Shown here one piece after another: positions 1-7,252 of a stretch of 64,000 nucleotides of DNA. Origin of the DNA: CALDUY01 sp046350255. GTDB lineage: Bacteria; Planctomycetota; Planctomycetia; Gemmatales; Gemmataceae. The notes under the pieces are model-generated. The model made no database searches, was not told the origin of the DNA, and was given only the letters and a program-made list of their open reading frames with translations. The translations under genes and the position numbers were made by a program. The first letter of the stretch is position 1. Each line of letters starts with the position of its first letter. Location of the stretch: assembly GCA_046350255.1 (NCBI GenBank), contig JAXMAV010000010.1, positions 292,501 to 356,500 on the forward strand, read 5' to 3'.

Positions 1-1416
1 AAGTACGAGCGCATCAACGACGTGATCAACGACAAGGGCGAACGGATCGCGCTGTCGAGCGGCACGGGCGAAGTCCACGTCATGCAGAAGGACCGGATCA
101 TCGAGACGTTCTCGATCCCCAACGGGACGGTGCTGCAGGTGCAGAACGGCGCCACGGTGGGCCCGATGACGGTGCTGGCGAAGTGGGATCCGCACATCAC
201 GCCGATCATCTCGGACAAGGGCGGTAAGGTCCGCCTGATGGAACTGGTCGAGAATCAGACGCTGCGCAAGGAGCGCGATGAATCGACCGGTGCCGAGCGC
301 TGGGTGATCATGGAGCACAAGGGCGACCTGCACCCGCGCGTCGAGATCGAGGACGAGAACGGCAAGGTGATCGGCAGCTACTACATGCCAGAGCGGGCCT
401 TCCTCGAAGTCCGCGAAGGGATGAAGGTGTCGCCGGGTACCCTGGTGGCGAAGATGCCACGAGAAGTGGCGGGCACGCAGGATATCACCGGTGGTCTGCC
501 GCGCGTCACCGAGATCTTCGAGGCACGAACGCCCCGCGATCCGGCGAAGATGGCCGAGGTGGACGGAATCGTTCGGCTGGGCGAACGGAAGCGCGGCAAG
601 CGGCAGATCTTCGTGGAAGAAGTGGACGAAGCCGGGAAGAAGACCGGGCGCGAGGTGGAACACATCGTGCCGACCGGCAAGCACGTCCGCGTGCAGAACG
701 GCGACCGGGTGAAGAAGGGCGACCGTCTGGTGTTCGGTCCGCTGGTGCCGCACGAGATCCTGAAGATCTCGGGTCTGGACGCGGTGCAGAACTACCTGGT
801 GCAGGAAGTGCAGGCGGTGTACCGCAGCCAGCGCGTGGAAATCGACGACAAGCACATCGAGATCATCGTGTCGCAGATGCTGCGCAAGGTGATGGTGCGT
901 GACGGCGGGGACACCGGGCTGTTGCCGGGCAGCGTGATCGACAAGTTCGGCTTCCAGGCGGTCAACGAGCGCCTGAAGGAGAGCGTGAAGATCAAGAAGG
1001 TCGGCGACAGCAAGTTTGAGACGGGCAAGGTGGTGAGCAAGGAGGCGTACGAGGAAGAGCGGGCCCGGCTGGACGCGGAAGGGAAGGAGCTGCCGACGTC
1101 GGAGAAGCCGAAGACGGCGACGGCCAGCGTGCAGTTGCTGGGTATCACCAAGGCGGCGGTGCAGTCGGATTCGTTCATCAGCGCGGCGTCGTTCCAGGAA
1201 ACGACGAAGGTGCTGACGGAGGCGGCACTGGCGGGCAAGGTGGATTACCTGGTGGGCTTGAAGGAGAACGTGATCCTGGGGCACCTGATTCCGGCGGGAA
1301 CCGGGTTCCGGTCGCACCAGGACAGCGAGGTGCGATTGAACGCACCAGTGCTGGGGTACGACCGCGGCGCAGACAGCGCGGCGGAGGCGGAGGCGATGGA
1401 AGCCGCCAACCCGTAA
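1..1416 (+). CDS. rpoC: RNA polymerase beta' subunit, C-terminal part (5' end outside window)
   Basis: This is the last 471 codons of the largest catalytic subunit of RNA polymerase. The frame is open from the first base, so the gene begins upstream of the window. Diagnostic beta' C-terminal segments are visible: GLPRVTEIFEAR near the middle, and SVQLLGITKAAVQSDSFISA followed by ASFQETTKVLTEAA near the end, which match the universally conserved bridge of the C-terminal clamp region. The product ends in a short Ala/Glu-rich tail and TAA. It is followed by rpsL on the same strand, the common rpoBC-str arrangement. A GC-rich hairpin lies just after the stop. The identity is certain; the missing N-terminal two thirds cannot be assessed. 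Confidence 0.98.
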   Translation, partial: KYERINDVINDKGERIALSSGTGEVHVMQKDRIIETFSIPNGTVLQVQNGATVGPMTVLAKWDPHITPIISDKGGKVRLMELVENQTLRKERDESTGAERWVIMEHKGDLHPRVEIEDENGKVIGSYYMPERAFLEVREGMKVSPGTLVAKMPREVAGTQDITGGLPRVTEIFEARTPRDPAKMAEVDGIVRLGERKRGKRQIFVEEVDEAGKKTGREVEHIVPTGKHVRVQNGDRVKKGDRLVFGPLVPHEILKISGLDAVQNYLVQEVQAVYRSQRVEIDDKHIEIIVSQMLRKVMVRDGGDTGLLPGSVIDKFGFQAVNERLKESVKIKKVGDSKFETGKVVSKEAYEEERARLDAEGKELPTSEKPKTATASVQLLGITKAAVQSDSFISAASFQETTKVLTEAALAGKVDYLVGLKENVILGHLIPAGTGFRSHQDSEVRLNAPVLGYDRGADSAAEAEAMEAANP

Positions 1417-1439
1417 CGGCAAGGGACGGAAGGAGGGAA

Positions 1440-1461
1440 GGGCGGGCCCGGAGGTCCGCCC
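1440..1461 (+). terminator. GC-rich hairpin after rpoC, no U tract
   Basis: A 9-bp stem (1440-1448 pairing with 1453-1461, one G-U pair) closes a 4-nt loop CGGA, 24 bp after the rpoC stop. No T run follows, so it may slow or partly stop transcription, or only protect the 3' end, before rpsL. Confidence 0.4.
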
Positions 1462-1493
1462 GACCCGGGGTGGCGGGAGAAGTCTCGCTGCCC

Positions 1494-1522
1494 TTGACCA
1501 GCGTGCCTCGGACGACTAGGTT
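1494..1522 (+). promoter_or_regulatory. possible rpsL promoter
   Basis: TTGACC at 1494-1499 is followed after 17 bp by TAGGTT at 1517-1522, overlapping the palindrome AGGTTAACCT (1518-1527). The -35 is good and the -10 is poor, so this is a weak candidate for a separate str-operon promoter. Confidence 0.25.
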
Positions 1523-1585
1523 AACCTATCTAGCGAATGGACGGGGCGACGAGCCGAACACGACAGGGAGCGATGAACAACTGAC

Positions 1586-1960
1586 ATGCCGACGATCAAC
1601 CAGCTGGTAAAGCAGCCGCGTATTCCGCAGCGAAGCCGCCCCAAGCATCCGGCCATGCAGGGGTGCCCGCAAAAGAAGGGCGTGTGCTTGCAGGTCAAGA
1701 TTATGACCCCCAAGAAGCCGAATTCGGCGCTGCGGAAGGTAGCGCGCGTGCGGCTGTCGAACAACATCGAAGTGACGGCGTACATCCCGGGTGAAGGGCA
1801 CAACCTGCAAGAGCACTCGATTGTGCTGGTGCGTGGTGGCCGCGTGCGCGATCTTCCCGGTGTGCGGTATCACATTATTCGTGGCGTGCTGGACGCGCAG
1901 CCGGTGCAGGGCCGGAAGCAGGCACGGTCGAAGTACGGAGCGAAGAAAGACCAGAAATAA
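1586..1960 (+). CDS. rpsL: 30S ribosomal protein S12
   Basis: Protein uS12 of the small ribosomal subunit, which shapes the decoding centre. The 124-residue product aligns without gaps to the family: TPKKPNSALRK at 41-51 (Lys43 retained), PGEGHNLQEHS at 68-78 and RGGRVRDLPGVRYH at 83-96. Position 88, nearly always Lys in this last loop, is Arg here (codon CGC at 1847-1849). The start ATG at 1586 is fixed by the conserved MPTINQLV N-terminus; the only purine-rich stretch, AGGGAG at 1565-1570, is rather far away (15 nt), so initiation may not rely on a classical Shine-Dalgarno sequence. First gene of the str cluster; a small CxxC protein gene separates it from rpsG. Confidence 0.98.
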   Translation: MPTINQLVKQPRIPQRSRPKHPAMQGCPQKKGVCLQVKIMTPKKPNSALRKVARVRLSNNIEVTAYIPGEGHNLQEHSIVLVRGGRVRDLPGVRYHIIRGVLDAQPVQGRKQARSKYGAKKDQK

Positions 1961-2079
1961 TCTGGAGGCGACCTCCGCGCCCTGGCACCTGGCTGAGGAT
2001 TGGCTGGACCGGGGCGAGGAAAGGACGAGGCGCATGTGGGCCTCGTCGCAGCACCCATCACGACAAAGGAGGTTCGTCG

Positions 2080-2325
2080 GTGATGATGGAACTAAATGTG
2101 ACCCTGGACTTCGCGTGCACCCTGTGCCAGCATGCAGTCATCGTCACGGTGCAATGCTCCGGGAAGGATCTGGGGCTGTCGGGGGGCCAGAATCTGGCCG
2201 CGGTCAACATCCCCTGCCCGACCTGTGGACAGTTGAATCAGTTGTTCTTTGAGCCAAATGGAACGGTCCGCTCGGTACGTCCATACGCGTGCATCCGCGT
2301 GGTGCCCGAGCCATCAGTTAACTAA
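2080..2325 (+). CDS. small zinc-ribbon-like protein (two CxxC) inside str operon
   Basis: An 81-residue protein of unknown function between rpsL and rpsG. It has two knuckles, CTLC at residues 13-16 and CPTC at 46-49, a spacing that fits a single structural zinc site, with a beta-strand-like pattern between them and an extra Cys at 26. No membrane segment or signal peptide. A strong AAAGGAGG (2065-2072) lies 7 nt before the GTG at 2080 and 10 nt before the following ATG at 2083, so either could be used. The good ribosome site and its place in an essential operon argue for a real gene. Its last codons overlap one unit (AGCCATC, 2309-2315) of the heptamer repeat that continues downstream. I do not recognise the family. 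Confidence 0.8.
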   Translation: MMMELNVTLDFACTLCQHAVIVTVQCSGKDLGLSGGQNLAAVNIPCPTCGQLNQLFFEPNGTVRSVRPYACIRVVPEPSVN

Positions 2326-2327
2326 GG

Positions 2328-2404
2328 AGCCATCAGCCATCAGCCATCGGCCGTCACGACGACGGAGGACGGTTCGGGCTGAGCGCTGAGAGCCGAGAGT
2401 CAGC
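2328..2404 (+). repeat. degenerate 7-bp tandem array before rpsG
   Basis: Eleven 7-bp periods fill the gap up to the rpsG start. AGCCATC occurs three times (2328-2348), then GGCCGTC (2349-2355), a 21-bp divergent block (exactly three periods, 2356-2376), then GGCTGAG, CGCTGAG, AGCCGAG (2377-2397) and a partial unit AGTCAGC. The phase is kept at 7 bp throughout and the array runs into the rpsG initiation region. Confidence 0.75.
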
Positions 2405-2405
2405 C

Positions 2406-2876
2406 ATGAAGAAACGAACCGCCAGCTACACGATGCTGAGGCCGGATTCCGTGTATAACTCGGAGCTGGCCAGCAAGTTCATCAACTGCCTCATGTGGGG
2501 TGGAGAGAAGGCGACGGCCATGCGCATCTTCTACGGTGCGATGGACCAGATCAAGAAGCGTCTGCCGGACGCCAACCCCATCGACATCTTCCACCAGGCG
2601 GTGGAGAACGTGAAGCCGAGCGTGGAAGTACGCTCGAAGCGCGTGGGCGGTGCGACGTACCAGGTGCCGATGGCGGTGAACAAGGTGCGGCAGCGGAGCC
2701 TGGCGATTCGCTGGATCATTGGGGCGTCGCGCTCGAAGAGCGGCCGACCGATGTTCCTGCGTCTGGCGGACGAGCTGCTGGCCGCCTACCGTCGCGAGGG
2801 CGAGGCGATGACCAAGCGCGAAAACACGATCAAGATGGCGGAGTCGAACAAGGCGTTCGCTCACTTCGCCTGGTAA
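2406..2876 (+). CDS. rpsG: 30S ribosomal protein S7
   Basis: Protein uS7, a primary 16S rRNA binder that organises the 30S head. The 156-residue product has the family core: SELASKFINCLMWGGEKATA near residues 18-37, DIFHQAVENVKP around 59-70, the beta hairpin with VGGATYQVP around 81-89, and the C-terminal ESNKAFAHFAW. Length is normal. The ATG at 2406 gives the expected N-terminus (MKKRTASY), but no Shine-Dalgarno sequence precedes it; instead the start codon directly abuts a 7-bp repeat array. In E. coli S7 regulates its operon by binding the S12-S7 intercistronic RNA; here that space holds another gene and the array, so the classical control site is not recognisable. Confidence 0.98.
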   Translation: MKKRTASYTMLRPDSVYNSELASKFINCLMWGGEKATAMRIFYGAMDQIKKRLPDANPIDIFHQAVENVKPSVEVRSKRVGGATYQVPMAVNKVRQRSLAIRWIIGASRSKSGRPMFLRLADELLAAYRREGEAMTKRENTIKMAESNKAFAHFAW

Positions 2877-2889
2877 GTCGCTAGAATAC

Positions 2890-2954
2890 ACCACAGAGAC
2901 ACCGGCACCCACCGAGAGGCCTTCCCCTCGGCGGGTTGCTCGTGTCTCTGTGGT
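2890..2954 (+). other. long imperfect hairpin between rpsG and fusA
   Basis: A perfect 13-bp inverted repeat (2890-2902 pairs with 2942-2954, arm ACCACAGAGACAC) encloses a second stem (2907-2919 pairs with 2924-2936, with two mismatches) and a CCTT loop region. It lies between the rpsG stop and the fusA ribosome site (GGAGGT, 2967-2972). No T tract follows, so a classical terminator is unlikely; RNA processing or partial attenuation between the ribosomal-protein and EF-G genes is possible. Confidence 0.7.
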
Positions 2955-2978
2955 TCTTCATTTCCCGGAGGTGGCGCC

Positions 2979-5099
2979 ATGGCCGCTGCGAAGATCGATC
3001 TGACCCGGATTCGCAACATCGGCGTCATCGCGCACATCGACGCCGGCAAGACGACCACCACGGAACACCTGCTGTACTACGCAGGGGCCAAGCACAAGCT
3101 GGGCGGGGTGGACGAGGGCACCACCGAGACCGATTACGATCCGGAGGAGCAGGAGCGCGGCATCACCATCTACAGCGCGTGCATCCCGTTCCAGTGGCGC
3201 GATTGTACGGTCAACCTGATCGACACGCCGGGACACGTGGACTTCACCGCCGAAGTGGAGCGAAGCCTGCGCGTGCTGGATGGCTGCGTGGTGGTTTTCG
3301 ACGCCCAGAAGGGCGTCGAGGCGCAATCCGAGACGGTGTGGCGGCAAGCGAACAAGTACCACGTCCCGCGGATGGTGTTCATCAACAAGATGGACGTGGT
3401 GGGGGCCAACTTCGACAAGGCGCTGGACGACATTCGCAAGCGGCTGGGGGCGCGGCCGGTGCCCATCGTCGTGCCGATTGGCGCGGGGTCGGTCAAGGAC
3501 AGCGATCGGCCGTTCGCCGGGGTGATCGACCTGCTGGAGATGCAGGCGCTGTACTTCGACCCGGACGACAACGGCAAGACAATCACCGTCGAGGAGATTC
3601 CCGAGGAGCTGCTGGCCAAGGCGCAGGCCTATCGCGAGCAGCTGTTCGACGTGCTGACGCAGTTTGACGACAAGGATCGGCTGACGAGCGCCTACCTGGA
3701 TGGCCAGGCGATCCCATCGGCCACGGTGCGGGAGTTACTGCGCGAGCTGACACTGGGGCGGCAGATTCAACCGGTGCTGTGCGGGTCGGGTCGTGAGCAC
3801 ATCGGCATCCAGCCGTTGCTCGACGCGGTGACGTACTATCTACCCAACCCGCTGGATCGTCCTCCGGTCGAGGGGCAGAATCCGCGGAAGGAAGACAAGA
3901 TCGAGAAGCGGAAGCCGGACCCGAAGGAGCCGTTCTGCGGGCTGGTGTTCAAGATCGTGGCGGACACGCACGGTGAGCTGTACTACGTGCGGATCTACTC
4001 GGGGACGGTGAAGGCGAACAGCAAGGTGGTCAACCCCGGGCGGAACGCGCGGGAGATGGTGACGAAGCTGTTTCACACGATGGCCGACCCGCACGACCGG
4101 CGCGAGCTGCCGGAGGCGTGCGCGGGTGACATCGTGGCGATCCAGGGGCTGAAGGAATCGATCACGGGCGACACGCTGTGCGAGACGCAGCATCCGATCT
4201 TGCTCGAGGCGATCTCGTTCGCGCAGGCAGTCGTCAGCCGATCGATCGAGCCGGAAAGCTCGGCGGACAAGCAGAAGCTGGTGGACACGCTCAACCTGCT
4301 GAAGAAGGAAGACCCGACGTTCACCTGGACGCTGGACAAGGACAGCGGCCAGACGCTGATGAACGGGATGGGCATGCTGCACCTGGAGATCAAGCAGCAC
4401 CGGATGGAACGCGACTTCAAGCTGAAGGTGCGCGTCGGCAAGCCGCGCGTGAGCTACCGGGAGACGATCCGGAGCAAGGTGCGGACGGAAGGCGAGTGCG
4501 TGAAAAACGCGGGCGGCGGCAGCAGCGGGTTGTTCGCCAAGGTGACGGTAGAACTCGAGCCGTTCCCGGGAGGCGAGCCGACTGTAGCAGGGGGCCGAAT
4601 GAAGCCGGACGTGCTGCAGGAAAGCTTCCTGGCGGCGGCGCAGCGCGGCGTGCGCGGGGCGCTGGATTCGGGCGAGCTGGGCTACCCGCTGATGAACGTG
4701 AAGGCGACCATCATCGACGGCAAGATGGACGAGGAACTCTCGACCGACATCGCGTTCGAGGCGGCGGGGGCGGACGCCATCCGCAAGGCGATGCGCGACA
4801 ACATGGTGCTGCTGGAGCCGTGGATGCGGCTGCAGGTGCAGGTGCCGAGCGAGTACGGCGGGTCGGTGATCGGCGACATCAACTCGCGGCGCGGCGAGGT
4901 GCATCAGTACGAGCTACCGCCCGAGGGAAACATCGCCAATATCGAGGCGTACGTGCCGTTGGCGAACCTGTTTGACTACGCGGATCGGCTGCGAAGCCTG
5001 AGCCAGGGTCGAGGCGTCTCGACGATGGAGCCGCTGGACTATCGGCCCGCGCCGGACGACGTACTCAACCGGCTGCTGCACCCCGAAGATTACTATTGA
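2979..5099 (+). CDS. fusA: translation elongation factor G
   Basis: A 706-residue translocation GTPase. The G domain shows the P-loop HIDAGKTT at 19-26, the switch I region ERGITI at 59-64, DTPGHVDF at 82-89 and NKMD at 136-139; domains II to V follow at normal length, ending in the family's YxxP-type C-terminal region. Start ATG 2979 has GGAGGT 6 nt upstream. The stretch before ERGITI reads DYDPEEQ rather than the usual DWMEQEQ, and IYSAC replaces ITSAA, so this is a divergent EF-G of a type I associate with planctomycetes, which carry several EF-G paralogues; whether this copy does translocation or ribosome recycling cannot be decided here. No tuf gene follows; the next gene is convergent, 3 bp away. 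Confidence 0.93.
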   Translation: MAAAKIDLTRIRNIGVIAHIDAGKTTTTEHLLYYAGAKHKLGGVDEGTTETDYDPEEQERGITIYSACIPFQWRDCTVNLIDTPGHVDFTAEVERSLRVLDGCVVVFDAQKGVEAQSETVWRQANKYHVPRMVFINKMDVVGANFDKALDDIRKRLGARPVPIVVPIGAGSVKDSDRPFAGVIDLLEMQALYFDPDDNGKTITVEEIPEELLAKAQAYREQLFDVLTQFDDKDRLTSAYLDGQAIPSATVRELLRELTLGRQIQPVLCGSGREHIGIQPLLDAVTYYLPNPLDRPPVEGQNPRKEDKIEKRKPDPKEPFCGLVFKIVADTHGELYYVRIYSGTVKANSKVVNPGRNAREMVTKLFHTMADPHDRRELPEACAGDIVAIQGLKESITGDTLCETQHPILLEAISFAQAVVSRSIEPESSADKQKLVDTLNLLKKEDPTFTWTLDKDSGQTLMNGMGMLHLEIKQHRMERDFKLKVRVGKPRVSYRETIRSKVRTEGECVKNAGGGSSGLFAKVTVELEPFPGGEPTVAGGRMKPDVLQESFLAAAQRGVRGALDSGELGYPLMNVKATIIDGKMDEELSTDIAFEAAGADAIRKAMRDNMVLLEPWMRLQVQVPSEYGGSVIGDINSRRGEVHQYELPPEGNIANIEAYVPLANLFDYADRLRSLSQGRGVSTMEPLDYRPAPDDVLNRLLHPEDYY

Positions 5100-5102
5100 T
5101 CG

Positions 5103-5948
5103 TCAGGCCAGGCCGAGTAGTGGCAGCGTGTCGCGGTAGATGAGCCGTTCGATGGCGGCCGCATCGAGGCGTGGCAGGGCGGTGCCGTCGAGCATGGTAT
5201 TGAGCCCGCGCAGGCCAGCGAGAGTGGCCTGGACGGTGGTGAAGGGGTAATCGGTGCCGAAGAGAACCTTGTCCCAGACGCCGTACTCCTGCACGAGCAT
5301 GAGGCTGTGGTAGAGTTGGAACGGCCGGTAGTGCAGGGCGCTGAGATCGGCGTAAACGTGCGGATGCTTGCGGATGACGACGACGCACTCGCCCTCGTAG
5401 GGATGGCCCAGATGGGCGAGGATGAGACGCACCTCGGGGAAGCGGATGGCGACGGCGTCGAGGTGGCGGGGCAGGGTGCATTCAAGTGGCGCCTGCGAGA
5501 CGAACGTGGTGCCGGTGTGGAGCAGCACGGGTAGCTGGTGCTTCGTCGCGTAGCGCCAGAGGGGATCGAGGCGTTCGTCCTGGGGCAGAAACCCGGCGTA
5601 CATGGGCATGAGCTTGATGCCGCGCAGGCCAAGTTCCTTGTGGCCGACCTCCAGCTCGCGCTCCCAGCCGGGCTGGGTGGGGTCGAGGGAGAGGAAGCCG
5701 AGCAGGGCATCGGCGTGGGCGGCGACGTAGGCAGCGACGTCGCGATCATCGACCCACAGGCCGCTGAGACGGGCCTTGCCGCCGAAGACCACGGTGCGCA
5801 CATCGGGGACGCTGGTGCGCTGATAGTCATCCCAGCGGACGGTGAGGTCGACCTCGACGCCGGCGCGGGCGCGACGGGCCTGCTGGCGGAAGTCGTCGCT
5901 GAAGTGGCGCGGGAACTCCCAGAAGTGGCTGTGGACGTCGAGGATCAT
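5103..5948 (-). CDS. amidohydrolase family 2 (TIM-barrel metal hydrolase/decarboxylase)
   Basis: A 281-residue TIM-barrel metal-dependent hydrolase of the amidohydrolase_2 superfamily, which includes decarboxylases and lactonases. The metal-binding N-terminus is clear (DVHSH at residues 4-8, giving the H-x-H pair), followed by LLHTG, LAHLGHP and the C-terminal metal or catalytic Asp in FGTDYPF. The ATG at 5948 is chosen because it starts the fold at once (MILDVHSH) and has a GGAG upstream; a longer reading to 6008 would add a Pro-rich tail overlapping the previous gene. It follows the creatininase-like gene by 19 bp on the same strand and is probably co-transcribed with it. The substrate is unknown. 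Confidence 0.85.
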   Translation of the reverse strand: MILDVHSHFWEFPRHFSDDFRQQARRARAGVEVDLTVRWDDYQRTSVPDVRTVVFGGKARLSGLWVDDRDVAAYVAAHADALLGFLSLDPTQPGWERELEVGHKELGLRGIKLMPMYAGFLPQDERLDPLWRYATKHQLPVLLHTGTTFVSQAPLECTLPRHLDAVAIRFPEVRLILAHLGHPYEGECVVVIRKHPHVYADLSALHYRPFQLYHSLMLVQEYGVWDKVLFGTDYPFTTVQATLAGLRGLNTMLDGTALPRLDAAAIERLIYRDTLPLLGLA

Positions 5949-5967
5949 CGGCGGCTCCGAGGGGCGA

Positions 5968-6690
5968 TCAGGGGAAGTGCGGGGGGATGATGGCGGAGCG
6001 GGGGCCATCCATCATCTCGCGCAGGTAGACGGCCACGCGGTCGATGATGCGATCGAGCAGCAGGCGGCCCTTCTCGGCGGTGGCGAGGGCGGGCGTGGGA
6101 TCGGGCTGATCGGTCCACATGGCGGTGCGGACGTTCTCGGGGAAGACGGCGAGGGCGAACGAGGTCTCGAACTCCTGGGCGTGTCCCGGAGAAAACAGAT
6201 CGGGTTTGAGGTTGGAGGTGAGCACCTCAGCGGCGTCGTCGGGGGTGAGAACCTCCCAGTAGGGGAGGAAGTGGATGTTGGCCTGGTACTTGAGGAGGAA
6301 CTGATCCCAGACGCCGCGACAGGGGCGGACGTTGCCACCATGTCCATTGAGGACGAGGACGTGGCGGAAGCCGGCGCGGACGATGCTGTCGAGGAGATCG
6401 TCGAGCACGGCCAGGAAGGCGCCGGGGCTGAGTGACAGGGTGCCGGGGTGGCGCATGTGGTGTTCGCTGATGCCGGCCATGAGCCCCTCGGCGACGACGA
6501 CGTGCGGTTGGAGTCGCCGAGCGACCTCGAGGGCGACGTGCAGCACGCTGCGCCAGTCGTGTTCCATGGCCATGTGTTCGAGGTGCTGCTCCATGGCAGC
6601 GACGGGAAGGATGCAAGCGCGGAGTTCGCCGGACTGCATGCGCTGGCGAAACTCGCGCCGGGTGTGCTTGCCGATCTGCACTTCGGACAT
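5968..6690 (-). CDS. creatininase family protein (amide/lactam hydrolase)
   Basis: A 240-residue member of the creatininase family, cytosolic metal-dependent amidohydrolases acting on cyclic amides or formamides. Signature pieces are present: EQHLEH near residue 34 in place of the classical EQHGPHLP loop, GISEHHM around 73, the metal-binding NGHGGN in the middle, and HAQEFETS towards the C-terminus with the conserved Glu. The start at 6690 (MSEVQIGK) has a GGAGG 11 nt upstream; the longer frame to 6771 is Pro/Ser-rich and unlikely. The altered first loop (Gly-Pro-His replaced) suggests a substrate different from creatinine. It precedes the amidohydrolase gene by 19 bp. Confidence 0.85.
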   Translation of the reverse strand: MSEVQIGKHTRREFRQRMQSGELRACILPVAAMEQHLEHMAMEHDWRSVLHVALEVARRLQPHVVVAEGLMAGISEHHMRHPGTLSLSPGAFLAVLDDLLDSIVRAGFRHVLVLNGHGGNVRPCRGVWDQFLLKYQANIHFLPYWEVLTPDDAAEVLTSNLKPDLFSPGHAQEFETSFALAVFPENVRTAMWTDQPDPTPALATAEKGRLLLDRIIDRVAVYLREMMDGPRSAIIPPHFP

Positions 6691-6868
6691 GGTCGAGGGA
6701 GCCTCCGGAGATGGTGCCAGTGGAGATGGTCTAAGGGGCGGCGGCGAGGGTTTCAATGGGAGGCAGCGCAACGTCGCGGAGAGACAGCGAAAGTGCTATG
6801 CGTTGGCGGCGGTGGATCGGGGAGAATGCGGGGTGATGCGGAGCCAGCCGCAAGGGGAGAGAGCAGCG

Positions 6869-7252
6869 ATGGGCGAGCGCGACGGGCGAGGGCGGTTTGC
6901 GGCGGGGAATCCAGGAAGGCCGAAGGGGTCGGGGCGGCAGGGGGTGCGGGCGCGGGAGCGGTTGCATCTGTGCCGGAGAGAGCCGGAGTTGCGCAGGGTA
7001 GTGGAGGAGCTGATCGCGCTGGCAATGCAGGGCGATGTGGAAGCGGCGTCGGTGGTGCTGATGTATGCCATGGGGAGCCCCCGGCAGGAGCCCAGCGAGG
7101 TGTGGCCCGCCGACGAGCCGACCGTCACCAAACGGAGAAATACGGAGAGCGGCACCGTCACCAAACGGAGATATACGGAGAGCGGCGCCGTCACCAAACG
7201 GAGAAATACGGTGGCGCGGGAGCCGGTGAAGGCCAGTCCGGTCGGCGCGCGG
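6869..7252 (+). CDS. DUF5681-like small protein, no clean stop codon
   Basis: A small plus-strand gene starting at ATG 6869, with GGGGAG 9 nt upstream. Residues 4-18 (RDGRGRFAAGNPGRP) are the typical N-terminal motif of DUF5681-type proteins common in planctomycetes and phages, and the following segment PELRRVVEELIALAMQGDVE with AASVVLMYAMGSP resembles the helical part of those proteins. It then runs into three in-frame 11-residue repeats (VTKRRNTESG-type, 7121-7219). The reading frame stays open far beyond, but from 7253 it is antisense to the formamidase gene, so the true 3' end has probably been lost or shifted (a +1-frame stop lies at 7264-7266). The end given is where credible coding stops. 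Function unknown; possibly a remnant. Confidence 0.45.
7121..7219 (+). repeat. three tandem 33-bp repeats
   Basis: Three consecutive 33-bp units start at 7121, 7154 and 7187. Each begins with (A/G)CCGTCACCAAACGGAGA; units 1 and 2 differ by one base, and unit 3 diverges in its last 10 bp. They are in frame with the small DUF5681-like gene and encode T/A-V-T-K-R-R-N/Y-T repeats. There are no spacers, so this is not a CRISPR array. Confidence 0.9.

Noticed and set aside
7121..7219. CRISPR array from the 33-bp repeats
   Set aside because: The units are directly tandem with no spacers and no cas genes nearby; they are in frame with a coding sequence.
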